Source of the DNA: Asterias amurensis
Taxonomy: Eukaryota; Echinodermata; Asteroidea; Forcipulatida; Asteriidae
Direction of reading: 5' to 3'
Length of the DNA stretch: 64,000 nt
NCBI RefSeq assembly: GCF_032118995.1
Contig: NC_092655.1
Location: 12,224,406 to 12,288,405 of the forward strand
Below the pieces are notes generated by a model, which saw nothing but the letters and a program-made list of their open reading frames with translations, made no database searches and was not told the origin of the DNA. Shown here piece after piece: positions 1 through 11,439 of the stretch. Made by a program: the position numbers and the translations under genes. The number at the start of each line of letters is the position of its first letter. The stretch's first letter is position 1.

Positions 1-53
1 GTAGCCAGGGATCACACCCAAATTACGATACAACCTGGGAAGCGGCAGCCAGG
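1..53 (-). repeat. SINE tail fragment
   Basis: This piece matches 49211-49267 almost base for base. There it belongs to a longer tRNA-derived SINE. Only the tail part is inside this window. Confidence 0.5.
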
Positions 54-280
54 ACTTTTTTTTCAGATATCGATATAAACCACAAGGGGCTCAACAACTC
101 TCAAGTGGTCTTTATACCAAAAGTATGTTTTGTATTGTCACTAATTTGTTGACGATTGCAAAAGGAACTGTAATACCTGAAGCAAGGTTCAGGCATGGGA
201 ATGGAACCTGGGTCTCAACATGATGTGAAAAGTAGTCAGTGAACCACTTCGCTTACTATAAAGGCAAAGTTTCTACGTAC

Positions 281-710
281 GTTTGAGTTCATACAGACTG
301 CGATCAGCCTCTCCAAAACCGTCCCAGTCCAAATCATCTTGAGCCTGTAACGATAAAAAAAAAATGAACAAATGGTTTTAGACATTTTGGGGCTACCGTG
401 AGCTAGCGATTTAAAAAGAAAAGACTCATTCCTGTCATGCACAGCTATGCAAATTTACATGGGAAAGGGCACATAAGGAGCCTTAGCCGAGATTGGGAAC
501 AGTTGGGAATATATACCCCTGCACCCCCCGGGTGACACCCATGTAAATGTGTCAAAGGGGCAAAATGGCAATTGCCCCGTTCCTACGCTCTGAGTGAAGT
601 ATCACGCCATGGACAGGTCAGAGTAGAGATACATAAATAAATGTTTGTCTTACCACTGCTCCCTTGGTTGTCAAGAGGCTGAACAGTAACACAAGGGTGA
701 AGACCTCCAT
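281..710 (-). CDS. F-type lectin gene C, first two exons (gene runs off left edge)
   Basis: Exon 1 is 710-654: an ATG followed by a 19-residue hydrophobic signal peptide (MEVFTLVLLFSLLTTKGAV), ending at a GTAAGA donor in phase 0. Exon 2 is 344-281. It follows a CAG acceptor and encodes an acidic linker beginning AQDDLDWDGFGEAD, ending in phase 1 at a GTACGT donor. Both exons match exons 1-2 of genes A (49983, 49581) and B (29845, 28472) almost exactly, and the flanking non-coding DNA also aligns. The FTP domain exons would lie at negative coordinates and are not visible. By analogy this is the start of a secreted multi-domain F-type lectin. The copy looks undamaged as far as it can be seen. 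Confidence 0.8.
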
Positions 711-790
711 TGTACATTAATTTCTTCTCATCCGTTCCTCTCTTCTCACTGATGCAGACACCAATTGATTTAAAGTTCTCTCTCAGTTGC

Positions 791-805
791 TTTTTATTAT
801 AAAAA
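791..805 (-). promoter_or_regulatory. TATA-like box of lectin gene C
   Basis: On the minus strand the sequence reads TTTTTATAATAAAAA, 81-95 bp upstream of the ATG at 710. The same string sits at the same distance in genes A (50064-50078) and B (29926-29940). Conservation may simply reflect recent duplication. Confidence 0.45.
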
Positions 806-945
806 CCCTGGCCAAAAAATATTGATTAACTTAAATTAAAGGTAAACGACGCATGCTTTCAAGGTCTTTTCATTTGACACATTAAAACAAACCCCATCTG
901 TTTTGTCAAACTGGACAGCTCTTAAAATAACGCACTAAGCGCACT

Positions 946-1384
946 TTAAAGCACTCGACACGGCTGGTAATTTGCCAAGTTCAGTTTGCTCACTTTGTGT
1001 ATCCAAACATCCGCATTACGTAACATAATGTGTGAAAATGGGTACTCAATTGGTCATCGAAGTTGCAAGAGAATAATGAAAGAAAAAGAAAATCACTCTT
1101 GGTAACTTACAAATGTCTGAGAAATTATGAAAAGACTTCCGCTTTAATATTGAGTAAGAAATTACCTCTTTCTCAAAATCTACTTTTCAATTTTTTTATA
1201 CTGTAACAGCTTTCCATTTTCTCGTTATACAGAGTAATTTTTTCTAATAGTTATTTTGATTAATAAGCAATGGTGTAATTATCATAATGTTATTTTGTTA
1301 ATTATATTATTTCTCAATTATTGATAGGGAACAGGTGTTATAAGAAATAGTGACGCCATGGATTGATATTTTATGGGTTCTGCG
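946..1384. repeat. Old TTAA-type MITE remnant upstream of gene C
   Basis: The left end resembles the AGGCAGTGGACACT MITE family (here AGCACTCGACACGGCTGG after TTAA). Degenerate internal MITE sequence follows. It aligns with 50224 onward (gene A) and 30081-30305 (gene B), each about 240 bp upstream of the ATG, so the insertion predates the gene duplication. Homology with gene A ends near 1384. Confidence 0.55.
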
Positions 1385-1838
1385 TTTTGATCATTATGCC
1401 TAAACACGGTTGAATAACATTATAAATGCAGTCAGTGTTTATAGGCGACCATTTTCCCCTCCGTTCCCGCCCTGTGGGAAAAAAACAATACAAAAGTTGC
1501 CCTACGTTAGGAGGAGTTTTGTGAAATCGAAAATGTCAAGCCGTGAACTTTGCTGAATTTCATTAAAAATGTTTTTAAATTAATATATTGATATGTCAAA
1601 GCATTGTCATTTTGACGCGCGCCGTCAACGGCAGAAGTGTTTTTAGTTTTTTCAAAACCTTGAGGTAGGGGGCTGATTTTTATTTTAAATTACGAAAAAT
1701 TCAGAAGTGTACACATATCAAAAGTACATTTTTATGGTGAACATACGCATCATAGACAAGTCAAAATAGCATCTCCGTTAAAACATTCCGCTCAAGTAGC
1801 TGTTTAAAGATGTTTCTTTGAGAATTAGGTATCCAATA
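1385..1838. other. Non-coding, nothing recognised
   Basis: AT-rich stretch with no recognisable coding exon and no clear repeat ends. Confidence 0.5.
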
Positions 1839-1839
1839 A

Positions 1840-2893
1840 TATAGACGATATGACCTATGTTTACATTCAAACCGTCCTCTGTTGACAAAACACATGTTTC
1901 GCCAGGCAAAGAGTAGCGTGCTTTCGAAAGACCACGGTAGGGACACAGGACGGTGAACAAATTCTAAGCGTGTTTTTTTTTTTTTCCCAGGGAAGATGAG
2001 GCTACTTAGCGTCAAGCACCTAAACAACAATAACAACGTACATGTGTACCTTATAACATTGAGCAAGCCTTGCTCTATGCTTATAAGTAGCTCCCCGTCC
2101 CCAAGACGGAGGACGCTACATGTTACATGGAGCTCGCATGGAGATGCAATACAATTACACACGTGTATAGTAGAGGGTACTCTCGACACGCTTGGTTGGT
2201 TGCACCATGGTTGCCACCGCGCCTACATGTACAACCCGTCCAAGTGGCCTTATCTTTCCTGGGGGAAAAAATAAGCTATAAGGGATTACTGATTGTTTAT
2301 AATAGAGATCAGTGTAGGAAGCAGGAAAATCGATCGACGCATGCGCCAAACTGAAGTAGACTCCGTCGTGTAGAGTTTCGGAACGCTAATTTGGTGAAAC
2401 AACGTCCGGTCTGTACGACAACGGAGTGATGTCGTTTGTACACGTTGTATGGTGGGGGAGCCTTGTGATAGACTCGATTCAAGCCCCGTTCTCGTGCGAG
2501 AGATCCTAAAAAATAATATCCGACTTCAAAATGTAGCTATTGTGGTCCCGAGAATGGCCAGGCACAGGGGGCTAGGTTGGGGGATGCCAACCTCGCAAAA
2601 GTTGTATAATTTTTAGGCGATGAGACTGTAAATAAAAGGAACCTCATGGGGACTGGGACTTGAATCAATTCTATATCACCATGCGGTCCACAACATACAG
2701 GACGGGAGCACTCAAGCGTGAGAATACAGATTACTGTGTTATGCTCTGTCCCGTCCTGTGTCCCTACCGTGGTCTTTCGAAAGCACGCTAGTTGCGTAGC
2801 CACAGTAAGATTGCGTACACTTTCTAGCTGGCTGCCAAAACACAAAGGTCATGTTATGGTTTTCGTGTGACGTCAGAGGTCACATCGTCTATA
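1840..2893. mobile_element. TIR element carrying a nested insertion
   Basis: The two ends are inverted copies of each other: tatagacgatatgacctatg on the left, and the complement of gtgacgtcagaggtcacatcgtctata on the right. A shorter relative at 33428-33643 has the same ends but lacks the internal 875 bp, so 1915-2789 is a later insertion. Confidence 0.65.
1915..2789. mobile_element. 875-bp non-autonomous element with perfect 39-bp TIRs
   Basis: Positions 1915-1953 and 2751-2789 are exact inverted complements, beginning AGCGTGCTTTCGAAAGACC. The interior has short open frames on both strands but nothing resembling a transposase. The flanks suggest at most a 3-bp TAG target duplication if the first bases are assigned to the target. 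The superfamily cannot be decided by eye. Confidence 0.7.
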
Positions 2894-2942
2894 GGTTGAT
2901 AAGATGCGGACTGTTGACATCAAATTTGCGTATATTATGAAT

Positions 2943-3449
2943 CAATCTAGCCTTGCTCAAGGCAGTCGCATTATTCACTCTGAAAGAAGACACCGCTGTA
3001 AACCCACCCGTATACACTGTGCTCACTGTGTGTATTCACACCGCACGACCCAACCGTATACACCATCACAGTGCTCAACGCACACCGTACGACTACTATG
3101 CGCAAGTCATCCGCACTCGTACTACTAGAGGCCGGTTCATACTCGCTGCGCATTCACTGCGTACGCACCGCGCGGACCCGTTTTTAAAGTCCGCAGTGCG
3201 TAAAAGGAAGCGCACTGCGTAATCGTCTTTCACAAATGCGTATGAATTTTTCACAATTGAACCTGGAAAGAAGGCTTCATAATGTTCAAAAGACTGCTGC
3301 AAGAATGATTCTAGCCTTGTTCAAGGCAGTCGAATTATTCACTCCGGAAAAAAACCCGCCCCTGTATGAAAACCCACCCTTATACTACACTGTGCGTAAA
3401 ATGTGTGTTAACCACATCGCACGACACGATGCCCCGTACACTATCCGCA
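2943..3449 (+). repeat. Two partial copies of the 9-bp-TSD TIR element family
   Basis: The motif TAGCCTTGCTCAAGGCAGTC begins at about 2949 and again, slightly changed, at about 3313. Both are followed by sequence like the left half of the element at 50297-50982. The second copy is cut at CCGCATG, where the retrotransposon LTR begins. Confidence 0.6.
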
Positions 3450-4004
3450 TGTTTGACCATGTTTTACTGTAACAGTTTTCAGCCGAAAAGTTTGTAATCA
3501 AAACAGCAGTTATCAGTGTTTTTCTTCAGAGATTATTGACACCTGGTGTTACTAGAGTCTTGCCAAAGAAGTGAGTACCTTTTCAGTTGTGACTTACGAT
3601 GATATAAGCCCTTATTAGAGCAGACATAATTTACTGGTTTTAATGTTGAAATTAAAGGGACATGCAACTTGTTTACATGCAGATTGAGTACATTAACGGA
3701 TAAGAAGTTTCCCAGCTTTTGCTAGGTTCAGACCAGATATGAGAAATTAGGGATTGTTTATTATTGATTGACATTACTCAGAACTAAGGAAAGATTAATA
3801 TGTATCCCAAGTATCTACTGGATTATTATGAGAAACTAAGGAGTTTTAAGAACCACTTTCTTACTGACAAGTTCATTTTTTATTAAGGATCACATGTATT
3901 AAGGATCTCTTTTCTGTATGTTTATTTACAGTTCGAATTACATTAAAATACGAATGCAAGATCTCTAGTCCGTGTCACAACTAAATGCCTTACTCTTTGA
4001 TGAG
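3450..4004 (+). repeat. Left LTR, 5'-truncated
   Basis: It matches 9478-10032 from TGTTTGACCATG to TTTGATGAG. The right copy extends further upstream to a plausible TGTTCC start at 9377 that the left copy lacks. The exact 3' boundary is uncertain by a few bases. Confidence 0.8.
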
Positions 4005-4068
4005 CCACAACATTCGAATTCTATTCTGCTAACCCGGGATCAGAAGGGAGTACTGCACCTGTATCAGA

Positions 4069-4861
4069 ATGACCGACTCAACAGTAAAAGAGTTAAAGGT
4101 CAAAAGAAGGAATGCCAAGGCGGCACTCACAAGACAGGGAAAAGCCCTACGCTTGATGATCGAAGGCAACAGGGCAACCGATGAAGTTTCAAGTCAGCTT
4201 GAAAAGTTTGAACTGGTGTATGACAGTCTAGTTCAAAAGCATGAGGCTTATACCGAGCAGATATTGGATGACGATGAATTTACTACCGAAGAGGAGTGGT
4301 TAGAAGAATGCCAACAAATGTTCATAGCTTTACAGTGTGAGGCAAAAGATCATCTTACTCCAACACCTACAGAGAAAGAGTCAAACCCGAAGGAAGAAGC
4401 CAGTGCCAGTGCAGAGAAAACGAGTTCCAGTGATGACCAGTACAGTTCAAGTACCGAGCAAATATCCAGTGCAGAGCAAACCAGTACAACTTCCAGTGCC
4501 AAGCAAATAACAGAATCCGATAGCCATATCAGTAAAAATGAAGCAAGTGATCAGAAAGAAGAGCAGAAGAAAGTGAATACAGCAGTCCATGATGTCGACA
4601 AATTCTGTGGGTTTAAAATGGAAAAGCCAAAGATGCCCAAGTACACAGGGGATGTCAGAGAATACGCCATCTTTAAAGATGACTTCAAACATATGGTTGA
4701 TAAGAGGTATGGTAAGAGGGATGCCATCACTCTGTTGCGTACATGCCTACAAGGAAAGCCGTTGGAGCTGATTAAGGGAATTGGGTCCGATACGATGCAG
4801 CCTGGGAGTATCTCGATACAATATATGGTGATCCACGATTCATTACTGACACCGTCACCCA
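4069..4861 (+). pseudogene. gag: Retrotransposon gag, N-terminal part
   Basis: Open from an ATG at 4069. The first ~110 residues are charged and helical in character. A Ser/Thr/Gln-rich linker follows (roughly residues 110-180). The start of the BEL-type gag domain comes next, with the motif KMEKPKMPKYTGDVREY. The frame runs into a stop at 4870, while the downstream gag sequence is in the frame of 4869-6272. A single-base shift near 4790 therefore separates them. The product would be a structural nucleocapsid-type protein, truncated here. Confidence 0.8.
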
Positions 4862-4868
4862 AGATATC

Positions 4869-6272
4869 ATGAAGTTCAAGCCACTCCGAGACGGGGAAGA
4901 TGCCAGATTCCGTGAGTTAGTTCATCTTGTGAGAAGGAGCTATAACACATTAAAGGAGGTGGGGCGCCGAAACGACATGGATAACAATCATATGCTAGCA
5001 GTCATTGAGCAGAAAATGAACGCTGACGACCGTAAGGTGGGGTCCAGACACTTGGAAAGGGATAAAGAAATGGCGACGCTACAAGGACTGCTAGACTGGA
5101 TGTCATCGGAAATGAAATCGAGGATGAGAGCAACGGCACCAGTACGATGTGTAAGTCAAAGTCCCCGATCAAGCATCAATCACATTCAGATTCAGCAGAA
5201 AGACCCGGCATCAATGCCTTTCCGTGACAAGTGCTGGGTTTGTCACACTTCCAGCCACTGGACAGACCAGTGTGACAAGTTCAAGGGAATGAGTCCAGCC
5301 AACCGATTTAAGATGGTTAAAGAGAACCATGTCTGCTTCAGCTGCCTCAAAAAGGCAGGAAAAGGCCACAACGTGTCTACCTGTTCGAGAAGACGACAAT
5401 GCACAGAGATGATGAACGGACTCCAATGTAAACACTATCACCATCAATTACTGCATTTTACTCCCCAGCAAGCCACCGGTTCAGTCAGTGTTGCAGTAAG
5501 TACAACCCGAGCAGAGGTATTGCTACCAGTCCTACAAGTGCAGATCATGGGAACCCAGATTACTCAACCAGCAAATATCCTTCTTGACTCCGGGGCACAG
5601 ATTATATTGATCAGAAAGTCCCTTGCCGAAAACTTGAAGCTCAAAGGAAAGGATGTAATTACTACCATCACCAAAGTGGGAGGAGAAGAAGAAGAGCTTC
5701 AAACAAAAGGCTATGAGGTCCGTCTTCGTCCGAAGTACAAAGGTCCAACTTACACTGTTACTGCCATTGGTATCCCCTGCATAAGCGACGATGTTGCTGA
5801 AGTTGACCTATCAGAAATGGCCAAACTGTTCAAACTACATCCAAGCAGTCTCCATCGAGGTAGCGGCCCAGTAGACCTACTCATTGGCATTGATCATGCA
5901 AGCATACATGCTGGTGAAACCCATGAAGCCCAGAATCTGATTGCCCGCCAATCACCACTTGGTTGGGTGATTTTTGGAACCGGCCCTGGGAACAAGACCA
6001 AGACAAGCCGAGTTCTCCATGTAAAGTTCTCAACACCAGTATATATGACAGATTTCTGGAAAACTGAAGCTATGGGAGTAGCCGTGAAGTCCTGCACATG
6101 TGAACCAGAAAAGCTCAGCCCAGCAGAACTAAAGGAAGCCAAAATAATAGAAGAATCCTGTACCCGAAATGGAAACCGATGGACCGTCCCTTATCCTTGG
6201 AAAAGGGATCCAAACCAGTTACCAGATAACAAGATCCAGATAGAGAAGAGGCTCTATTCAACAGAACGCTGA
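4869..6272 (+). pseudogene. gag-pro: Retrotransposon gag C-terminus and aspartic protease
   Basis: Two zinc knuckles are visible. The first is CX2CX4HX4C, starting at 5232 (CWVCHTSSHWTDQC). A second, variant knuckle is CX2CX7HX4C. A retropepsin-like active site DSG lies at 5586-5594 in ILLDSGAQIILIR, typical of the BEL/Pao peptidase family. The frame ends at an in-frame TGA (6270-6272), and reading continues in the same frame in the next segment. The polyprotein is therefore interrupted just before the reverse transcriptase. Confidence 0.85.
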
Positions 6273-8474
6273 CTTGCAAAAAACACAAGTCATGCAGAAG
6301 CCTATGATGCCCAGATGAAGGAAATGGTGGAAAAGAAGTTTGCCCGGAAGCTGTCTGAAGCTGAACTGAAGTCATACAAAGGTCCCGTACACTACATCTC
6401 TCATCATGGAGTTTTGAGGCCAGAAAGTAAAAGCACACCTCTCCGAATTGTCTTCAATTCTTCAGCAACCTACCACGGGCAATGTCTGAACGACTACTGG
6501 TACAAGGGGCCTGACCTTCTTAACAATTTATTTGGAGTCATCATGAAGTTCTGTGAAAATGAAGTGGCAGTCATTGCAGACATCTCAAAGATGTACCACC
6601 AAATTCTGATTCCAGAACGTGATCAGCATGTTCATCGCTTCTTGTGGAGAGACCTGAATACTGACCGTACACCTAATACTTACGTCAAGACAGTTCTGAC
6701 GTTCGGGGATAAGCCCGCTCCAGCCATGGCTCAGATCGCCCTGAAGAAAACAGATGAGGCTGCCGAGAAACAATTTCCAAATGCAGCACAAGTCTTAAAG
6801 GAGAACACCTACATGGACGACATATGCGATTCCGTCCACACTGTGAATGAGGCCAAGAAGCTGACAAGTGAGATAGATGAGGTGTTAGCTGAAGGGGGAT
6901 TCCGAGTAAAGGGCTGGCTATCTAATGAAGCTCTGGAAGAAAACAATACCAGTGACAAGGAAGAGGAGAGAATGAAGTTCCTGGACACCACAACTGATGA
7001 GAAAGTGCTGGGAACAGTATGGAACCGCAAAACTGACGAATTCCACTACAAGGTCAACTTGGACTTGGACAAGAATTTGTCCACCGATGATCGAGAACTG
7101 ATGCAGAGAAAGTTAACAAAGCGTCAAATTCTGAGCCAGATTGCACAAATCTTTGACCCGATTGGATTCGCTGCAGCCTTTCTCATCCGTACCAAGATTG
7201 GAATGCAACATCTATGGCAACAGGGTCTGGACTGGGACCAAGAAATACCCAAGGCAGATCATGACAGTTGGATTCAACTATTCGAAGAGATGAAAGAGTT
7301 GAATGAGATCAGTTTTGAAAGATGTCTTACTCCGTCGAATGGTGTTGGTGTGCCCTTGCTGTGTATCTTCTGCGATGCTTCAGAGGAAGCTTTCGGAGCC
7401 TGTGCCTACATCCGATGGCAGATTAATGATGGCACCTATGATGTCAGATTCATTGCAGCCAAGTCTAGAGTAGCACCCCTGAAGAGGCTCACCATCCCAC
7501 GATTGGAGTTGCAAGCAGCAGTTATGGGTACAAGGCTGTACCAGGCCATCAAGGAAGAAATGCGCCTACCAGTAGAGGAAGCAGTGTTTATGACTGACAG
7601 TATGATTGCCCTATCTTGGATTCGAAGCCAAGCCAGAGGATTCAAAACATTTGTATCCAACCGAGTAAGCGAGATTCAGAGCCAAACAGATCCCTCACAA
7701 TGGAGACATGTTCCAGGAGAGCTGAATGTAGCAGATGACGTCTCTCGTGAAATACCTGTGAAACAATTGACCCAGCGTTGGAAAAATGGTCCAGAATTCC
7801 GGTGCTTCCCAGAAGAAAGTTGGCCAAAAGATGCAGAGAGGGTAAACCAGATGGAGGTAGATAAGGAACGACACAAGACCCAAGCTGTATTCATCACCAC
7901 CGAAACTGAGGAAGCCGTTGACTGCAAGAAGTATTCTAGCTGGAGAAAGCTAATCAGGGTCACAGCCTACGTTCGTCGATTTGTCCAGAACATACGAGCC
8001 AAGATGCAGTCTTGTGTAAACAAGGAGTCTAAACAGGGTCCGCTCTCACCCCAAGAGCTGACAGATGCTGCCAACTACTGGATTACCAAGGCACAGAAAA
8101 ATCTGCACAAGCGCAGGGCCAACGGAGAGTTCAAGTCATTGAGTCCATTCACAGATGATGCAGAAATCTTAAGGGTTGGAGGCCGACTGCAGGAGTCTAC
8201 GATGTCTTACACTTCAAAGCACCCAGCACTGCTTCCCAATGATCATCACATTTCAATTCTGATTGTGCGTAGTGTTCACCAACAGGGCCACACTGGTGTT
8301 GCTACCACTGTTGCAAAAACAAGGCAAAGATACTGGATCCTGAAGGCACACAACCTAGCCAAGACGATCAAATTCCGCTGTGTGGTTTGCAGAGAGGCAG
8401 AGCATAAACTTGAGACACAGATCATGGCTGATTTACCGAAGCAACGCCTAGCGCCATACACACCACCATTCTAA
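6273..8474 (+). pseudogene. pol: Reverse transcriptase, RNase H and integrase zinc domain
   Basis: Same frame as the protease segment. The RT core includes the catalytic YMDD at 6810-6821 (NTYMDDICDS). The Pao-type RNase H follows, with CDASEEAFGA (Asp at 7374) and MTDSMIALSW (Asp at 7596). The integrase HHCC zinc domain is at about 8275-8390 (HQQGHTG and CVVC). An in-frame TAA at 8472-8474 stops the frame five codons before the first integrase catalytic Asp. These residues identify the enzyme types, but the reading frame is not continuous. Confidence 0.88.
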
Positions 8475-8940
8475 TTCACGTCATGCGATTACTTTGGACC
8501 CTACCAAGTGAAGATTGGACGTAACAAAACAGCCAAACACTATGGAGTGATCTTCACTTGCCTGAACACCAGAGCAGTGCACCTAGAGCTAGCGGTGGAC
8601 TATTCCACTATGGAATACATTCAAGTGCTCCGCAGATTCTTTTCTATTCGAGGCTATCCAGCTCAGATGATTAGTGATAACGGAACCCAACTGGTCGGAG
8701 CACAACGGGAACTCCAAAAGATGATTCAAGGTTGGAACATCGAAGAGCTGAAACAGTTCGGTGCAGAGAAAGGCATGGAATGGAAGTTCATCACACCAAG
8801 AGCACCACATCAAAATGGGTGTGCAGAGGCATTAGTCAAGAGCTGCAAGACTGCGCTGAAAAGGGCTGTTGGGGCTTTACACAGTTTTATTAGAAGTTGC
8901 GAACCTCGTAAACCAACGCCCGATTGGAAGGATCCCAAAT
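8475..8940 (+). pseudogene. pol: Integrase catalytic core
   Basis: In frame with the preceding segment. The DDE triad is visible: Asp at 8487 (CDYFGPY), Asp at 8676 (SDNGTQ) and Glu at 8826 (NGCAEALVK). The D-D and D-E spacings (63 and 50 codons) are ordinary for rve-type integrases. A frameshift near 8865-8885 moves the rest of the protein into another frame. Confidence 0.85.
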
Positions 8941-9357
8941 GACCCAGATGATGGCTCCTACCTGAGTCCGAATGATATACTACTTGGAAGAGCTTCGACT
9001 GATGTTCCTCAGGGGCCATTCCAGGAGACCAAAAATCCTAGACACCGTGTGGAGTTTGTTCAGAGGATTATCGACTCTTTCTGGAAGCGCTGGAGCCGAG
9101 ATGTTCTACCCTGCCTGGTACCACGCAAGAAATGGAGAGCTGAAAGGCGTAACGTACGAGTTGGTGATGTGGTAACTGTGTCAGATACCAATCCTGTCCG
9201 GGGCAAGTGGTGTGTCGGCAGGGTTCTTGAGGTCTTCCCTGGATTGGATGGCAAGGTGAGGAACGTGAAGGTGAAGACTGAGAGCGGAGAATACCAGAGG
9301 CCTATCACAAAGATAGCAGTGATCTACCCGGCAGAAGGTTATGATGATGAGGACTAG
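8869..9357 (+). pseudogene. pol: Integrase C-terminal region
   Basis: It reads LLEVANLVNQRPIGRIP and then FWKRWSRDVLPCLVPRKKW and an SH3-like tail with GDVVTV. This is the conserved C-terminal block of BEL/Pao integrases. It sits one frame away from the core and ends with a proper stop at 9355-9357. Confidence 0.82.
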
Positions 9358-9376
9358 TCGCTCATCGGGGCGAGGA

Positions 9377-10032
9377 TGTTCCACTGAGCCAGTGACCTGT
9401 GAGATGGTGACTGTAGGTTGAAGAGCGCCCTCAAGTGACTGTAGTTGTTTATTGTTTACATGTGGTTTTTTCAGCCATGTTTGACCATGTTTTACTGTAA
9501 CAGTTTTCAGCCGAAAAGTTTGTAATCAAAACAGCAGTTATCAGTGTTTTTCTTCAGAGATTATGGACACCTGGTGTTACTAGAGTCTTGCCAAAGAAGT
9601 GAGTACCTTTTCAGTTGTGACTTACGATGATATAAGCCCTTATTAGAGCAGACATAATTTACTGGTTTTCATGTTGAAATTAAAGGGACATGCAACTTGT
9701 TTACATGCAGATTGATTACATTAACGGATAAGAAGTTTCCCAGCTTTTGCTAGGTTCAGACCAGATATGAGAAATTAGGGATTGTTTATTATTGATTGAC
9801 ATTACTCAGAACTAAGGAAAGATTAATATGTATCCCAAGTATCTACTGGATTATTATGAGAAACTAAGGAGTTTTAAGAACCACTTTCTTACTGACAAGT
9901 GCATTTTTTATTAAGGATCACATGTATTAAGGATCTCTTTTCTGTATGTTTATTTACAGTTCGAATTACATTAAAATACGAATGCAAGATCTCTAGTCCG
10001 TGTCACAACTAAATGCCTTACTCCTTGATGAG
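9377..10032 (+). repeat. Right LTR with preceding purine-rich tract
   Basis: The tract GGGGCGAGGA (9367-9376) directly before TGTTCC is a plausible polypurine primer site, so I place the LTR start at 9377. The segment 9478-10032 repeats 3450-4004. The end is uncertain by about 3 bases (TGATGAG or TGATGAGACA). Confidence 0.7.
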
Positions 10033-10070
10033 ACAGTACCTGAATATGTATGAAGTATTATATACCTCAC

Positions 10071-10885
10071 ATATAGAATCTTCTAATCTGATTGGTTAAA
10101 AAGGGAGTCATGGAAATAGCTATGCCCGCTTTTTCTTTCAAGATGACGTCATATTGACTATGCCCGGGGCATAGTCAATCGACTATGCCCGCCCTGGAAA
10201 TAATATATCAGTCTCAACACACTGTATTACTACATGTAGGTCGCGCAAGTGTTTGATGCGTTGTGTACGTTCGTCGTGTCGTCACGGCGCGAACTACTAG
10301 AACTATAGCTGTGACCTTTTTTTCGCAGACGACCTTTCAACGTAGTTTGTGTGGGAAATTTGGTTGTTTGTGTTCATGTCAAACTCGCAACGTAAAATGG
10401 CTGAGGCAAGATTTCATCTCGTTGACAACCACATGAAATCAACCACACGTAAAAAAAAAAAAATGTTTCTGTTGACGGTGACTGATGTTGGATTTAAACT
10501 GTTATCCCAGTTATATTTGTATATTTTTTACCCGTGTTGGATTTTAACTGTTACCAACAGTGTTGGTATCTTCATGCGAAATGAAAGACATGATTTGGTA
10601 AGTTATTTACTATTACTTAGTTACACTTTTTTGTATACACTTCAAAATCAAGGCCCAGTTCATGACATCTTTTAACCAATCAGATTAGAAGAATCTATAT
10701 TGTTTGGTATATAAAAGTAATATTTACTGCTTATTATTCGGGGGACAGTTGAAATTATAGGCCCTCGGTGATGTCAAAACCATGGCTATGCCCTCAGCTT
10801 CGCTTCGGGCATAGTCATTGTTTTGACATCACCTTGGGCCTATAATTTTAACTGTGCCCCTCATAGCAGTCAATATTTCCATATA
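10071..10885. repeat. Composite palindromic DNA element
   Basis: Inverted ends (ATATAGAATCTTCTAATCTG) lie at 10071 and 10700. A second hairpin at 10740-10860 (GGCCC...TTCGCTTCGGG...GGGCC) is followed by TCATAGCAGTCAATATTTCC. The same order occurs at 32710-33077, so this is one repeat family. It contains no coding signal. Confidence 0.6.
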
Positions 10886-10898
10886 GTAAAACAAATAA

Positions 10899-11058
10899 TA
10901 TAACATGGTTTCTTTCGTGTGACTAGTCGATTATTAGCTCCCCTCGGTATTGGAAGTTGACAAACTAGTTCCCTCGGCTTCGCCTCTGGAACTAGTTTGC
11001 CAACTTCACATACCTCGGGGAGCTAATATCGACTAGTCACCCTAAAACCATGTTATAT
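10899..11058. repeat. Palindromic MITE (ACTAGT/AGCTCCCC family)
   Basis: The arms TATAACATGG...GACTAGTCGA...AGCTCCCC are complementary around 10979. One arm's sequence reappears at 46000 as the seed of a satellite array. Confidence 0.7.
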
Positions 11059-11064
11059 TTGTAT

Positions 11065-11389
11065 ATTATAACACACCTCTTGCTTGTTCTGTATTCTGGT
11101 TGGCTGAAACACGGTCACGTGGGATGAACTAATATAGGCTAGTGGTCGCGCGCGCGTGTTTTGCGGGAACTAGTACCCGAGCGGGCACTAGTCTTTGAAA
11201 ATAGTGCCCGGTTACAGCGCCCTCTCTTGACATGAACCGTGAGCTGCAATTCGGTAACTAGTGTACGTCTATTCCCCCCTCGGGCCTGTGAGTGACCAGA
11301 AGAGGGGCCTATTTCCCTCGGCCTTCGGCCTCGGGTCCCTCTTCTGATCACTCAAAGTCCCTCGGGGGAATAGACGTACACTCGTTACC
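11065..11389. repeat. Palindromic element pair
   Basis: The segment 11253-11389 is a hairpin with GGTAACTAGTGTACGTCTAT ends and a CCTCGGCCTTCGG loop. A copy is at 37344-37488. The flanking 11067-11200 recurs inverted at about 38095-38225, suggesting both belong to a larger family. Confidence 0.6.
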
Positions 11390-11439
11390 TCATGCTAGTC
11401 AATATGTGTTTAATAATAATAGTGGCTTCTTATTTAGCG

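Larger units (their letters stand above)
3450..10035 (+). mobile_element. Degenerate BEL/Pao LTR retrotransposon
   Basis: Two directly repeated LTRs flank a gag-protease-RT-RNase H-integrase coding region. The domain order (integrase last) and the gag/protease features are those of the BEL/Pao group. The shared LTR sequence differs at about five positions in 555 by my count, suggesting a young insertion. Despite this the coding region has two in-frame stops and two frameshifts. No target duplication is visible, because the left LTR has lost its first ~73-100 bp and is joined to a different repeat at a CATG shared by both. Confidence 0.9.
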
